Assembly (NCBI GenBank): GCA_018667205.1
Contig: JABIVN010000043.1
Span: 1-7,476, forward strand
Source: Gammaproteobacteria bacterium
GTDB lineage: Bacteria > Pseudomonadota > Gammaproteobacteria > Pseudomonadales > Azotimanducaceae
Length of the DNA stretch: 7,476 bases
Direction: 5' to 3'
Of this stretch, positions 1 through 6,825 are shown in pieces. Made by a program: the position numbers and the translations under genes. How positions within the stretch are numbered: the stretch's first letter is position 1; the number at the start of each line of letters is the position of its first letter. The notes beneath the pieces were generated by a model. The model made no database searches. It saw only the letters and a list, made by a program, of their open reading frames with translations, and was not told the origin of the DNA.

Positions 1-449
1 ATATAAGGTGGCAGCGGCATGTGACCAAACTGGGTCGCAATTTCGCCCACCCCCGGTTCAGGAAAGCGAACTCGATAAAAAGCACCCTCCTTACCCATCA
101 CCGTGACGCTGGCGCCACCCTCCAGGCGTATCGTTGAGCCAGCTTTGGGAGATTTACTGACCCTGATCTGCGCCATGGCCTCTGTCTTCGAAACGATCCG
201 CTCAAGCAACAACTCTACCTTGCCACCCGTTGCTTTTTCGCCGAAGAATCGCGCCGGAATCACCCGCGTGTTGTTAAACACCATCAGATCGTCGGGGTCC
301 AGCAGCCCAGGCAAGTCGGTAAATTGCCGGTGCATAATTTTTCCGGTCACGGCATCCAGGTGCAACAGTCGACTACCAGAGCGCTGCGCCGCCGGATGTT
401 TTGCAATTAGGTGCTCGGGTAGGTCAAAGGAAAAATCACTAACTTTCAT
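1..449 (-). CDS. queA: QueA, S-adenosylmethionine:tRNA ribosyltransferase-isomerase (N-terminal part, cut by window start)
   Basis: Translating the minus strand from the ATG at 449-447 gives an open frame of 149 codons that runs off the left edge without a stop. It begins MKVSDFSFDLPEHLIAKHP and contains FNNTRVIPARFFG at about residues 79-91 and GHMPLPPY at the end, all hallmarks of QueA. QueA transfers and isomerises the ribosyl moiety of S-adenosylmethionine onto preQ1-modified tRNA, making epoxyqueuosine in the wobble position of GUN-anticodon tRNAs; it is cytoplasmic. The family is about 340-360 residues, so about 40% is present and the C-terminal part lies outside. The start is fixed by the conserved first residues of the family, although the ribosome binding site is poor: only AGG about 17 bases upstream. 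The gene follows the monooxygenase gene on the same strand after a 313-base gap, so it is probably transcribed separately. The identification is firm. Confidence 0.95.
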   Translation of the reverse strand, partial: MKVSDFSFDLPEHLIAKHPAAQRSGSRLLHLDAVTGKIMHRQFTDLPGLLDPDDLMVFNNTRVIPARFFGEKATGGKVELLLERIVSKTEAMAQIRVSKSPKAGSTIRLEGGASVTVMGKEGAFYRVRFPEPGVGEIATQFGHMPLPPY

Positions 450-715
450 TACGGAAACTGACGCCTGGAATTAGCCGGAGCCAAATCACAATGGTGGAAA
501 AAAAAGACTCTCTAATGGTCCAGCTCAAACCTTAAAACGGCTTAACAAGAACATCCGGATGACAGGAACACTTTATCGGTCCAGCCGCCCCTAACACCTG
601 CAAACCGTTACGTTCTTCCATAGACATCGGTTTACGACCAGGGACTGCCTTGTACTGGCGCCTGTATTGTAACAAGGGGCGTATACAACCACCATCACCT
701 CAGGCACCCCCTCTA

Positions 716-741
716 AGAAAAGACCCTTTTAGAAAAGACCC
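716..741. repeat. Two-copy direct repeat, period 15
   Basis: AGAAAAGACCC occurs at 716-726 and again at 731-741, separated by TTTT, so the period is 15 bases. The first copy plus the TTTT also forms a small AAAAG-ACC-CTTTT hairpin at 718-730. It lies just beyond the 3' end of the monooxygenase gene. The function is unknown; it may simply be a local duplication. Confidence 0.55.
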
Positions 742-761
742 AGGCCTACGTAAAAGGGCCT
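724..761 (-). terminator. Possible weak terminator of the monooxygenase transcript
   Basis: Immediately after the monooxygenase stop codon, the minus-strand transcript reads AGGCC, a 10-base loop, then GGCCT (761-742). This is followed by GGG and a U-rich stretch containing UCUUUUCU. The 5-bp GC-rich stem and interrupted U tract make it a weak candidate for intrinsic termination. There is no better hairpin in the following 100 bases. Confidence 0.3.
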
Positions 762-762
762 T

Positions 763-2559
<1,797 letters not shown>

Positions 2560-2599
2560 TGGCCATTGTTCCTGAATTAATTCGATGGGCAGCTAAAAC

Positions 2600-2614
2600 G
2601 TTATCAAAGATAAC
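2600..2614. promoter_or_regulatory. Perfect palindrome, candidate operator
   Basis: GTTATC-AAA-GATAAC is a perfect inverted repeat with 6-base arms and a 3-base centre. It lies about 40 bases upstream of the monooxygenase start codon and just downstream of a possible -10. That is a usual place for a dimeric repressor to bind. The arms are too AT-rich and short for a terminator, and no U tract follows. Which regulator binds is unknown, and no regulator gene is in the window. Confidence 0.45.
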
Positions 2615-2645
2615 CCATTAATTGATTGTAAATATAGTGGGCAAA

Positions 2646-2681
2646 CACTCAATTCACTCAATTCACTCAATTCACTCAATT
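2646..2681. repeat. Tandem repeat, four exact copies of a 9-bp unit
   Basis: CACTCAATT is repeated four times without mismatch at 2646-2654, 2655-2663, 2664-2672 and 2673-2681. On the minus strand each copy supplies TTGAGT, a partial match to a -35 hexamer (TTGA of TTGACA). The array therefore sits where the upstream part of the monooxygenase promoter would be expected. It may be iterated regulator sites or a slippage-prone microsatellite. Confidence 0.9.
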
Positions 2682-2845
2682 CTCACAGCCAAACCGTCCT
2701 ACCACTTCATGGCTAGACAATCCGCCTGAAAAAACCTCGATTAGGTCGCCATCTGAAAACGCCTAAGCCCAGGATTCGTCAGCTTAATCGCCGGGGATTC
2801 GCCGCTTTATCCCACCGCATTTGAAGAGAACGGGAGCCTTTCAAA

Positions 2846-2854
2846 TGGTAGGAT
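2846..2854 (+). promoter_or_regulatory. Possible extended -10 of the PQQ-like operon
   Basis: TGGTAGGAT matches the extended -10 pattern TGnTAnnnT, about 30 bases before the operon's first start codon. No -35 hexamer lies at the proper distance; the nearest TTGAAG (2821-2826) is 22 bases away. This is a weak prediction. Confidence 0.25.
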
Positions 2855-2884
2855 GCCGCGCTTACAAAAGCAGAAGAGATCAGA

Positions 2885-4528
2885 ATGAAAACGTGGCATT
2901 ACGGACGAATTAGCGATGTAAAGCGGTCCGCCGGTTTACCGTTATCTTATTACCTTATTTTAATACTTTGTCTGGCCTCCAATACCGCCCTGGCTGAATG
3001 TCTAAACACGCCGATCAAAGCGGACCTCACATCCTTTTACAGCAACAGCTGGGGCATCGACCATCGCAACACCCGCTATCAGCCTGCCTCGTCTCTTACT
3101 GCAGAAAATGCCGCAACCCTGCAACTAAAATGGACCTACGGCCTGGCGCACGAAACACCGCGATCCTTTCCCCTGGTCACCAAAGACACCATATTTATCG
3201 GCGACAGTAATCATGGTCTTGTTGCCCTGGAACGAGAAACTGGCTGTGAACGCTGGGTATATGAACACGACGGCCTTATCACCAGCGCGATCATTCCAGG
3301 AAACATCCGTCGGGCAAAGGCAAAGGATCAGCCGATACTCGTCTTCGCGGACCGCTTCTCAGGGGTTTACGCGGTTGATGCCCAAACCGGCCAGTTAGTC
3401 TGGCACATCACACTGGAGGACCACCTTGTGCCGCTTTACTCGGGCACACCGCTGGTAACAAAGGATACCGTCTTCGTACCGATCTCATCAATGGAGGTAG
3501 GACTGTCAGTAAACCCTTTTTACGGTTGCTGCACGACCAGCGGTGGCATGGCCGCTTTTGACATCAATACCGGCGAAAAGAAATGGTACCTGCCGACCAT
3601 CAAAGAAGAAGCGAAAGTCACAGGGAGCCACTTTGGTTTCGTTGAAAAATGGGGACCCAGTGGCGCACCCGTCTGGGGTGCTCCTTCTTATGACAGCACA
3701 CGAAACTGGCTGTTCTTTGGCTCAGGTCAAAACTATAGCCATCCAACCACTGATACCAGCGATGCGATCTTTGCGGTCGATGCGACGTCCGGCGAGGTCC
3801 AATGGGTAAAACAGTTTACGGCTAACGATGCATTCAATGCCGCCTGCACCATTTCGTTGCGCCACCCGAACTGCGCAAAACCAACCGGCCCTGATGTCGA
3901 TTTCGGTGCGCCAACATTGCTGGCCCGCACCCCTGACGGTAAAGACATCCTGCTTGCCGGACAAAAATCCGGCGACGTTCATGCAATGAACCCGGACACT
4001 GGCAAGCTTTACTGGAGCCAAAAACTTGGCCGGGGCGGCATCATTGGCGGTGTACACTGGGGACTTGCGGTTAACGAATCAACCGGCACCATCTTCGTGC
4101 CGATTAACGACAGATCAGCGATGGATTACCCATCACCCGGTACCCCTAGCCCCGGACTCTACGCGCTCGATATCGAGTCAGGAGAACTGCGGTGGCAGTT
4201 CTCACGAGATTCCCGCTGCGACGATGAAGAATGCATGTACGGACTATCCAGCGCGATTACCGCTGCCAATGATATCGTCGTCACCGCAAGCATGGATGGC
4301 TACCTTGAAGTAATGAACGCTGCTGACGGTAAATTATTGTGGTCTCATGACACTTGGAAAACCTATGACTCAGTTAATGGCGTCGCAGTTCAGGGCGGGT
4401 CTTTCGACACCCACGGCCCCATGATTGCAGATGACCAGGTCATGGTGACTTCGGGATATCGATACATCAGCAATCAGCGCGGCGGTAACGCATTTCTGGT
4501 TTTCCAGTTGGCGGCCCCTAATGAATGA
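2885..4528 (+). CDS. Secreted PQQ-dependent dehydrogenase-like beta-propeller (PVA-dehydrogenase-like), no heme domain
   Basis: This 547-residue protein has a signal peptide with a long N-region, a hydrophobic core at about 20-31 and likely cleavage after A37 (TALA|EC). The mature part opens with NTRYQP and LKWTYG (79-86), then has seven D-x-x-(T/S/D)-G-x-x-x-W-type blade motifs ending near W124, W173, W234, W307, W377, W437 and W486, which fits an eight-bladed quinoprotein propeller. C215-C216 matches the vicinal disulfide of PQQ alcohol dehydrogenases. GSGQN (279-283) sits where the family has GTGN with its calcium-ligand Asn. D337/D339 in DVDFGAP are candidates for the catalytic Asp. The C-terminal GGSFDTHGP resembles secreted polyvinyl-alcohol-dehydrogenase-like proteins. 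No CxxCH occurs, so there is no covalent heme c, unlike characterised PVA dehydrogenases. The likely role is periplasmic oxidation of an alcohol with PQQ; substrate and electron acceptor are unknown. It is the first gene of the operon. A non-enzymatic BamB-like role is less likely, given the Cys pair and the lack of a lipobox. Confidence 0.82.
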   Translation: MKTWHYGRISDVKRSAGLPLSYYLILILCLASNTALAECLNTPIKADLTSFYSNSWGIDHRNTRYQPASSLTAENAATLQLKWTYGLAHETPRSFPLVTKDTIFIGDSNHGLVALERETGCERWVYEHDGLITSAIIPGNIRRAKAKDQPILVFADRFSGVYAVDAQTGQLVWHITLEDHLVPLYSGTPLVTKDTVFVPISSMEVGLSVNPFYGCCTTSGGMAAFDINTGEKKWYLPTIKEEAKVTGSHFGFVEKWGPSGAPVWGAPSYDSTRNWLFFGSGQNYSHPTTDTSDAIFAVDATSGEVQWVKQFTANDAFNAACTISLRHPNCAKPTGPDVDFGAPTLLARTPDGKDILLAGQKSGDVHAMNPDTGKLYWSQKLGRGGIIGGVHWGLAVNESTGTIFVPINDRSAMDYPSPGTPSPGLYALDIESGELRWQFSRDSRCDDEECMYGLSSAITAANDIVVTASMDGYLEVMNAADGKLLWSHDTWKTYDSVNGVAVQGGSFDTHGPMIADDQVMVTSGYRYISNQRGGNAFLVFQLAAPNE

Positions 4529-5051
4529 TTTTGCGCAGTCCAATCTGTTTCTTGCCAGCCGCTGGCGCCGACTTATGGCAACCGGGATCGATGCCACAAT
4601 GGTTCCGGGGCTGACGGTTTTTCTCGTGATGATTCTTGATGTGATAGAACAGGCCGATGATTTCACTGACCTGTGGTGGACAGCGCATGTCCTGGCGATC
4701 GCCATAGGCAGCTACCTGATACTCAATGGCTACACGCTTTGGCAAAGCGGGCAAACCCTGGGTAAAAAAGCTCTTGGCATCGCGATCATCAAGCAGCAAC
4801 CTCAACCAGACGGCTCATATACTTTTTTGCGCCCCCCTTTTTGGAAACTGATCGCCATCCGAGCGCTGTTTTTCCCATTGCTATTCGTTGGTATTCTGCC
4901 GTTCCTGATTTGGATACCGGCACTGGACCTAATTTCTATCTTTGGAAAACAGCGGCGTTGCGTGCATGATTATTTCTGCGGCACCATTGTTGTGAAGGTG
5001 AATGTTGTGAAAGTAAATGCCGTGGAAGTAAATGCCGTGAAAATCAATTAG
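4521..5051 (+). CDS. RDD-family membrane protein with repeat-extended C-terminus
   Basis: This 176-residue inner-membrane protein shows the RDD-family layout. LASRWRRLMATGIDATMVPG (11-30) carries the conserved Arg and Asp of helix 1. A second hydrophobic stretch at about 54-72 is followed by WQSGQTLGKKALGI (74-87), then a third hydrophobic segment at about 112-138 and a loop ending in the family-like RRCVHDYFCGTIVV (145-158). RDD proteins have no single known function; some have been linked to ion transport, others accompany exported enzymes. The start codon overlaps the end of the PQQ-like gene (ATGAATGA, 4521-4528), and no ribosome binding site precedes it, so translation is probably coupled. 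The last 20 residues are four copies of a five-residue unit (consensus V/A-V-K-V-N) beyond the usual end of the domain. Its place beside a periplasmic oxidoreductase suggests a partner or anchor, but this is inference. Confidence 0.8.
   Translation: MNDFAQSNLFLASRWRRLMATGIDATMVPGLTVFLVMILDVIEQADDFTDLWWTAHVLAIAIGSYLILNGYTLWQSGQTLGKKALGIAIIKQQPQPDGSYTFLRPPFWKLIAIRALFFPLLFVGILPFLIWIPALDLISIFGKQRRCVHDYFCGTIVVKVNVVKVNAVEVNAVKIN
4989..5048 (+). repeat. Four 15-bp tandem repeats coding the C-terminal tail of the RDD protein
   Basis: Four imperfect 15-base units encode VVKVN, VVKVN, AVEVN and AVKIN (residues 157-176), ending directly before the stop codon at 5049-5051. Because the unit is a multiple of three, copy-number change would keep the frame. 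The tail looks like recent duplication of the end of the domain. Confidence 0.9.
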
Positions 5052-5058
5052 AGGAAAG
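5051..5058 (+). promoter_or_regulatory. Strong ribosome binding site of the four-helix protein gene
   Basis: GAGGAAAG lies five bases before the ATG at 5064 and overlaps the last base of the preceding stop codon. It is one of the clearest Shine-Dalgarno sequences in the window and supports this start. It also makes this gene less dependent on coupling than its neighbours. Confidence 0.75.
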
Positions 5059-5063
5059 ACCTT

Positions 5064-5444
5064 ATGAAAATCCTGCTCAGCGCTGTCCTGATACTATCTT
5101 TTTTGGCTGAAGCGCTCGCCGCCGTTACACTCATTACCGGCCCTGAAGGCGTCACTGCCCCAGGCTTGGGCAACCAGTGGTCTATGCACTATGGGTTTGC
5201 AGCGCTAGCGATAGCCAGCATCTCGCTATGGACCTGGCCATATCGAACAAACATGCCGGTGGTTACCTTTGCGCTGGGTGTTCTGTTCACTTTTCATACC
5301 GGCTTATCAATATCTCTTAACCTTGCTGGTGATCAACAGGCAGGGATGATTGTTCACACCGTGCTCTCAGTGCTTTGTCTGGTACTTATCACGCAGCGCT
5401 CAAAGTGGTGTGTCGTCGATAATGAGGGCGCTAAAAATGCTTAG
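5064..5444 (+). CDS. Small four-helix membrane protein of unknown function
   Basis: I do not recognise the family of this 126-residue protein. Hydrophobicity predicts four membrane segments at about 4-24, 43-59, 64-87 and 92-110, with a short polar C-terminal tail. The first segment ends in AEALAA and could be read as a cleavable signal, but its position matches a first helix equally well. Histidines lie at 42 (entry of helix 2), 78 (helix 3, FHTG) and 98 (helix 4, VHTV); paired intramembrane histidines are compatible with a redox-cofactor or metal role, though this is not proven. It starts 12 bases after the RDD gene and overlaps the next gene by 8 bases, so it is an internal operon member. 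The overall size and helix count resemble DoxX-like or DUF4345-like small membrane proteins, but I see no decisive motif. Confidence 0.75.
   Translation: MKILLSAVLILSFLAEALAAVTLITGPEGVTAPGLGNQWSMHYGFAALAIASISLWTWPYRTNMPVVTFALGVLFTFHTGLSISLNLAGDQQAGMIVHTVLSVLCLVLITQRSKWCVVDNEGAKNA
5424..5428 (+). promoter_or_regulatory. Ribosome binding site that decides the VOC gene start
   Basis: GAGGG lies eight bases before the ATG at 5437. Two other in-frame starts exist, at 5350 and 5422. Neither has such a site, and the extra residues they add would spoil the signal peptide, so 5437 is preferred. Confidence 0.6.
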
Positions 5445-6816
5445 CCCGCAAAAGTCGGTCCTGCTCTTGGCATTGATCTGTTCACCCGTTGCCGCCAAAG
5501 AAATTGACTTTACCCGATACCTTGGCGACCACTCGTTCAATCAATCTAACAATGTCTCTAACAATGTCTCTAACAATGAAACTTCTTTCACCGGTACCGT
5601 CGGTAAAGGCCGGTTGATTGTCTCTGCCCTGCCAAACACAAACGTCACTATTAGCGTGAATGGCAAGACTATCGCAGTAATGGACAAGCTTGCCGAGGGA
5701 CAGGCTGAATTTAACCTCGATCTTCTTGAAAGCAATACAATCAGGGTTGATGTCACCTCCCCGCCCCCAACGGCCATTAACATCCGAGTCAAACAACGCG
5801 CCAACATAGCGCTTAATGTCCAGGCACGAGTGCACTTCAACACCAACGTCAGCAATTTTGCTGAAGCCCGCGAGTTCTACGGAAAACTTGGATTTGTAAC
5901 GGTCTCAGGCTTCCCCGACACCAATACCCAGGCGATGGCACGTGCCATTGGCGTAGCAACACCCACAGCCTATGACGGTTCAAAAGGAGATCACGCCGGC
6001 GGATATCTGCTACACGGTGAACTCATCGGCGCCGGCGGGTTTTGGGGCGGCGTCATAGACTTAATCGAGTTCACCATCCCAAGGAACCTTGAAGCACCTT
6101 ACGCTCAGGTTAACCATCTGGGCATGGCCCGTGCTGCAATGCATACCACCAACATCACTGCAGACTACAAATATATGCAGTCAATCGGCGTTGAGTTTCT
6201 TTCAGCGCCAACTCAAAGAGCCGATGGGACACAGTTCGCGATCTTTAAAGACCTGGACGGCACTTTCTATGAATTGCTTGAAGTAGACGGCGATGACACC
6301 GAAACAGACACCACCCACATCACAAGCCTTGGCCATGTAAATATCAATGTCAGCGACCTTGAGCGTTCAAACGCCTGGTACCAAATGTTTGGCTACGAAG
6401 TGACAGAAACGCTGCCACCGACAGAGACAGCCGAGGTTGCCAAAGCGATGGGGTTTGAACAACCATTCATAATCAAGGGCAATCGCGTCACCCACGAAGT
6501 GGATGGATCAGTGCTGGAACTCGTCCAATGGCTAGCCCCTTTTGATCCAGAGCGCGCCTACCCCCCACCGGTGAACCACCTGGGCATCCACAGAACAGCC
6601 TATTCAACCACGGATATAGAAGGCGACGTTGCGGCACTGAAGGCGCAGGGTGTTGAGTTCCTTTCCCCAATCACACCGTGCTGCTCCGGTGATGATTCAT
6701 CCAGCAGTATCATTGCTTTTTATGACCCGGATGGCACCGTCGTTGAACTGGTTCAGCAACCTTATATCTTCCACCTGCTCTTTAAAGTCATCACATGGTT
6801 CGGGAAGACATTCTAG
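5437..6816 (+). CDS. Secreted protein with N-terminal beta domain and two VOC (glyoxalase-fold) modules
   Basis: From the start at 5437 the protein has 459 residues. A signal peptide spans residues 1-20 (MLSPQKSVLLLALICSPVAA|K). A beta-rich domain of about 100 residues follows, beginning with an SNNV repeat. Two VOC modules come next, at about 127-284 and 297-441. Both keep a full set of glyoxalase-type metal-ligand positions: H133, E211, H227 and E279 in the first, H300, E361, H381 and E437 in the second. Each has the typical NHLG motif and a D-x-DGT-x-x-E-L ending. Such centres bind Ni, Zn, Fe or Mn and support glyoxalase, dioxygenase, epimerase or resistance functions, so the reaction cannot be chosen here. 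Export is unusual, because most VOC enzymes are cytoplasmic. The final 18 residues (442-459, rich in I, F, L and W with Lys) could form an amphipathic membrane-binding helix. The start overlaps the preceding stop (ATGCTTAG, 5437-5444). It is the last gene of the operon. Confidence 0.85.
   Translation: MLSPQKSVLLLALICSPVAAKEIDFTRYLGDHSFNQSNNVSNNVSNNETSFTGTVGKGRLIVSALPNTNVTISVNGKTIAVMDKLAEGQAEFNLDLLESNTIRVDVTSPPPTAINIRVKQRANIALNVQARVHFNTNVSNFAEAREFYGKLGFVTVSGFPDTNTQAMARAIGVATPTAYDGSKGDHAGGYLLHGELIGAGGFWGGVIDLIEFTIPRNLEAPYAQVNHLGMARAAMHTTNITADYKYMQSIGVEFLSAPTQRADGTQFAIFKDLDGTFYELLEVDGDDTETDTTHITSLGHVNINVSDLERSNAWYQMFGYEVTETLPPTETAEVAKAMGFEQPFIIKGNRVTHEVDGSVLELVQWLAPFDPERAYPPPVNHLGIHRTAYSTTDIEGDVAALKAQGVEFLSPITPCCSGDDSSSSIIAFYDPDGTVVELVQQPYIFHLLFKVITWFGKTF
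5545..5578 (+). repeat. 12-bp tandem repeat in the VOC gene, about 2.8 copies
   Basis: TCTAACAATGTC is repeated at 5545-5556 and 5557-5568, followed by a partial copy to 5578. It encodes SNNVSNNVSNNE at about residues 37-48 of the exported protein, just after the signal peptide, as a flexible Asn-rich linker. The unit length preserves the frame. Confidence 0.9.
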
Positions 6817-6825
6817 CGAATAGCA

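Larger units (their letters stand above)
450..762. other. Gene-free region between queA and the monooxygenase gene
   Basis: No convincing coding frame, tRNA or known structured RNA is seen here. The stretch should hold the queA promoter (minus strand) and the end of the monooxygenase transcript. Visible items are an A8 run at 498-505 (U8 in a minus-strand transcript) without a good hairpin before it, two copies of GGTCCAGC at about 518-525 and 576-583, a 6-bp inverted repeat AAACCG/CGGTTT at 602-607 and 628-633 with a 20-base loop, and the repeat and hairpin near 716-761 listed separately. I found no clear -35/-10 pair for queA. A TTG-started frame at 650-847 is unlikely to be a gene because it runs into the monooxygenase gene on the other strand and is rich in Pro, Arg and Lys. 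Confidence 0.6.
2560..2884. promoter_or_regulatory. Divergent intergenic control region
   Basis: This region separates the minus-strand monooxygenase gene from the plus-strand PQQ-like operon, so both promoters should lie in it. The half near the monooxygenase is AT-rich and holds a palindrome (2600-2614) and a 9-bp tandem repeat (2646-2681). For the monooxygenase, TATATT on the minus strand (2636-2631) is a possible -10, with TTGAGT (2661-2656) as a poorly spaced -35 (19 bases) inside the repeat. On the operon side there is a short inverted repeat TAAGC/GCTTA (2764-2768, 2782-2786) and two copies of GGATTCG (2772-2778, 2795-2801). No coding frame or RNA gene is seen. Confidence 0.6.

Noticed and set aside
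450..762. tRNA or structured RNA next to queA
   Set aside because: No T-loop (GGTTCGAATC-like) or cloverleaf arms are seen on either strand; the inverted repeats present are short and have large loops.
2646..2681. CRISPR array or plasmid-type iterons
   Set aside because: The 9-bp units are contiguous without spacers, and no Cas or replication gene is present.
3722..4057. Minus-strand open frame of 111 codons opposite the PQQ-like gene
   Set aside because: It lies wholly inside a well-supported gene, has no recognisable domain, and overlaps other antisense frames of similar quality.
2885..4528. BamB outer-membrane assembly lipoprotein
   Set aside because: There is no lipobox, the protein is much longer than BamB, and it carries the vicinal cysteines and GSGQN motif typical of PQQ enzymes.
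4370..4805. Minus-strand open frames across the PQQ-like / RDD junction
   Set aside because: They mirror two clear plus-strand genes and show no family motif.
5350..5436. Longer N-terminus for the VOC protein (start at 5350 or 5422)
   Set aside because: It would overlap the previous gene by up to 95 bases, lacks a ribosome binding site and disrupts the signal peptide that begins at 5437.
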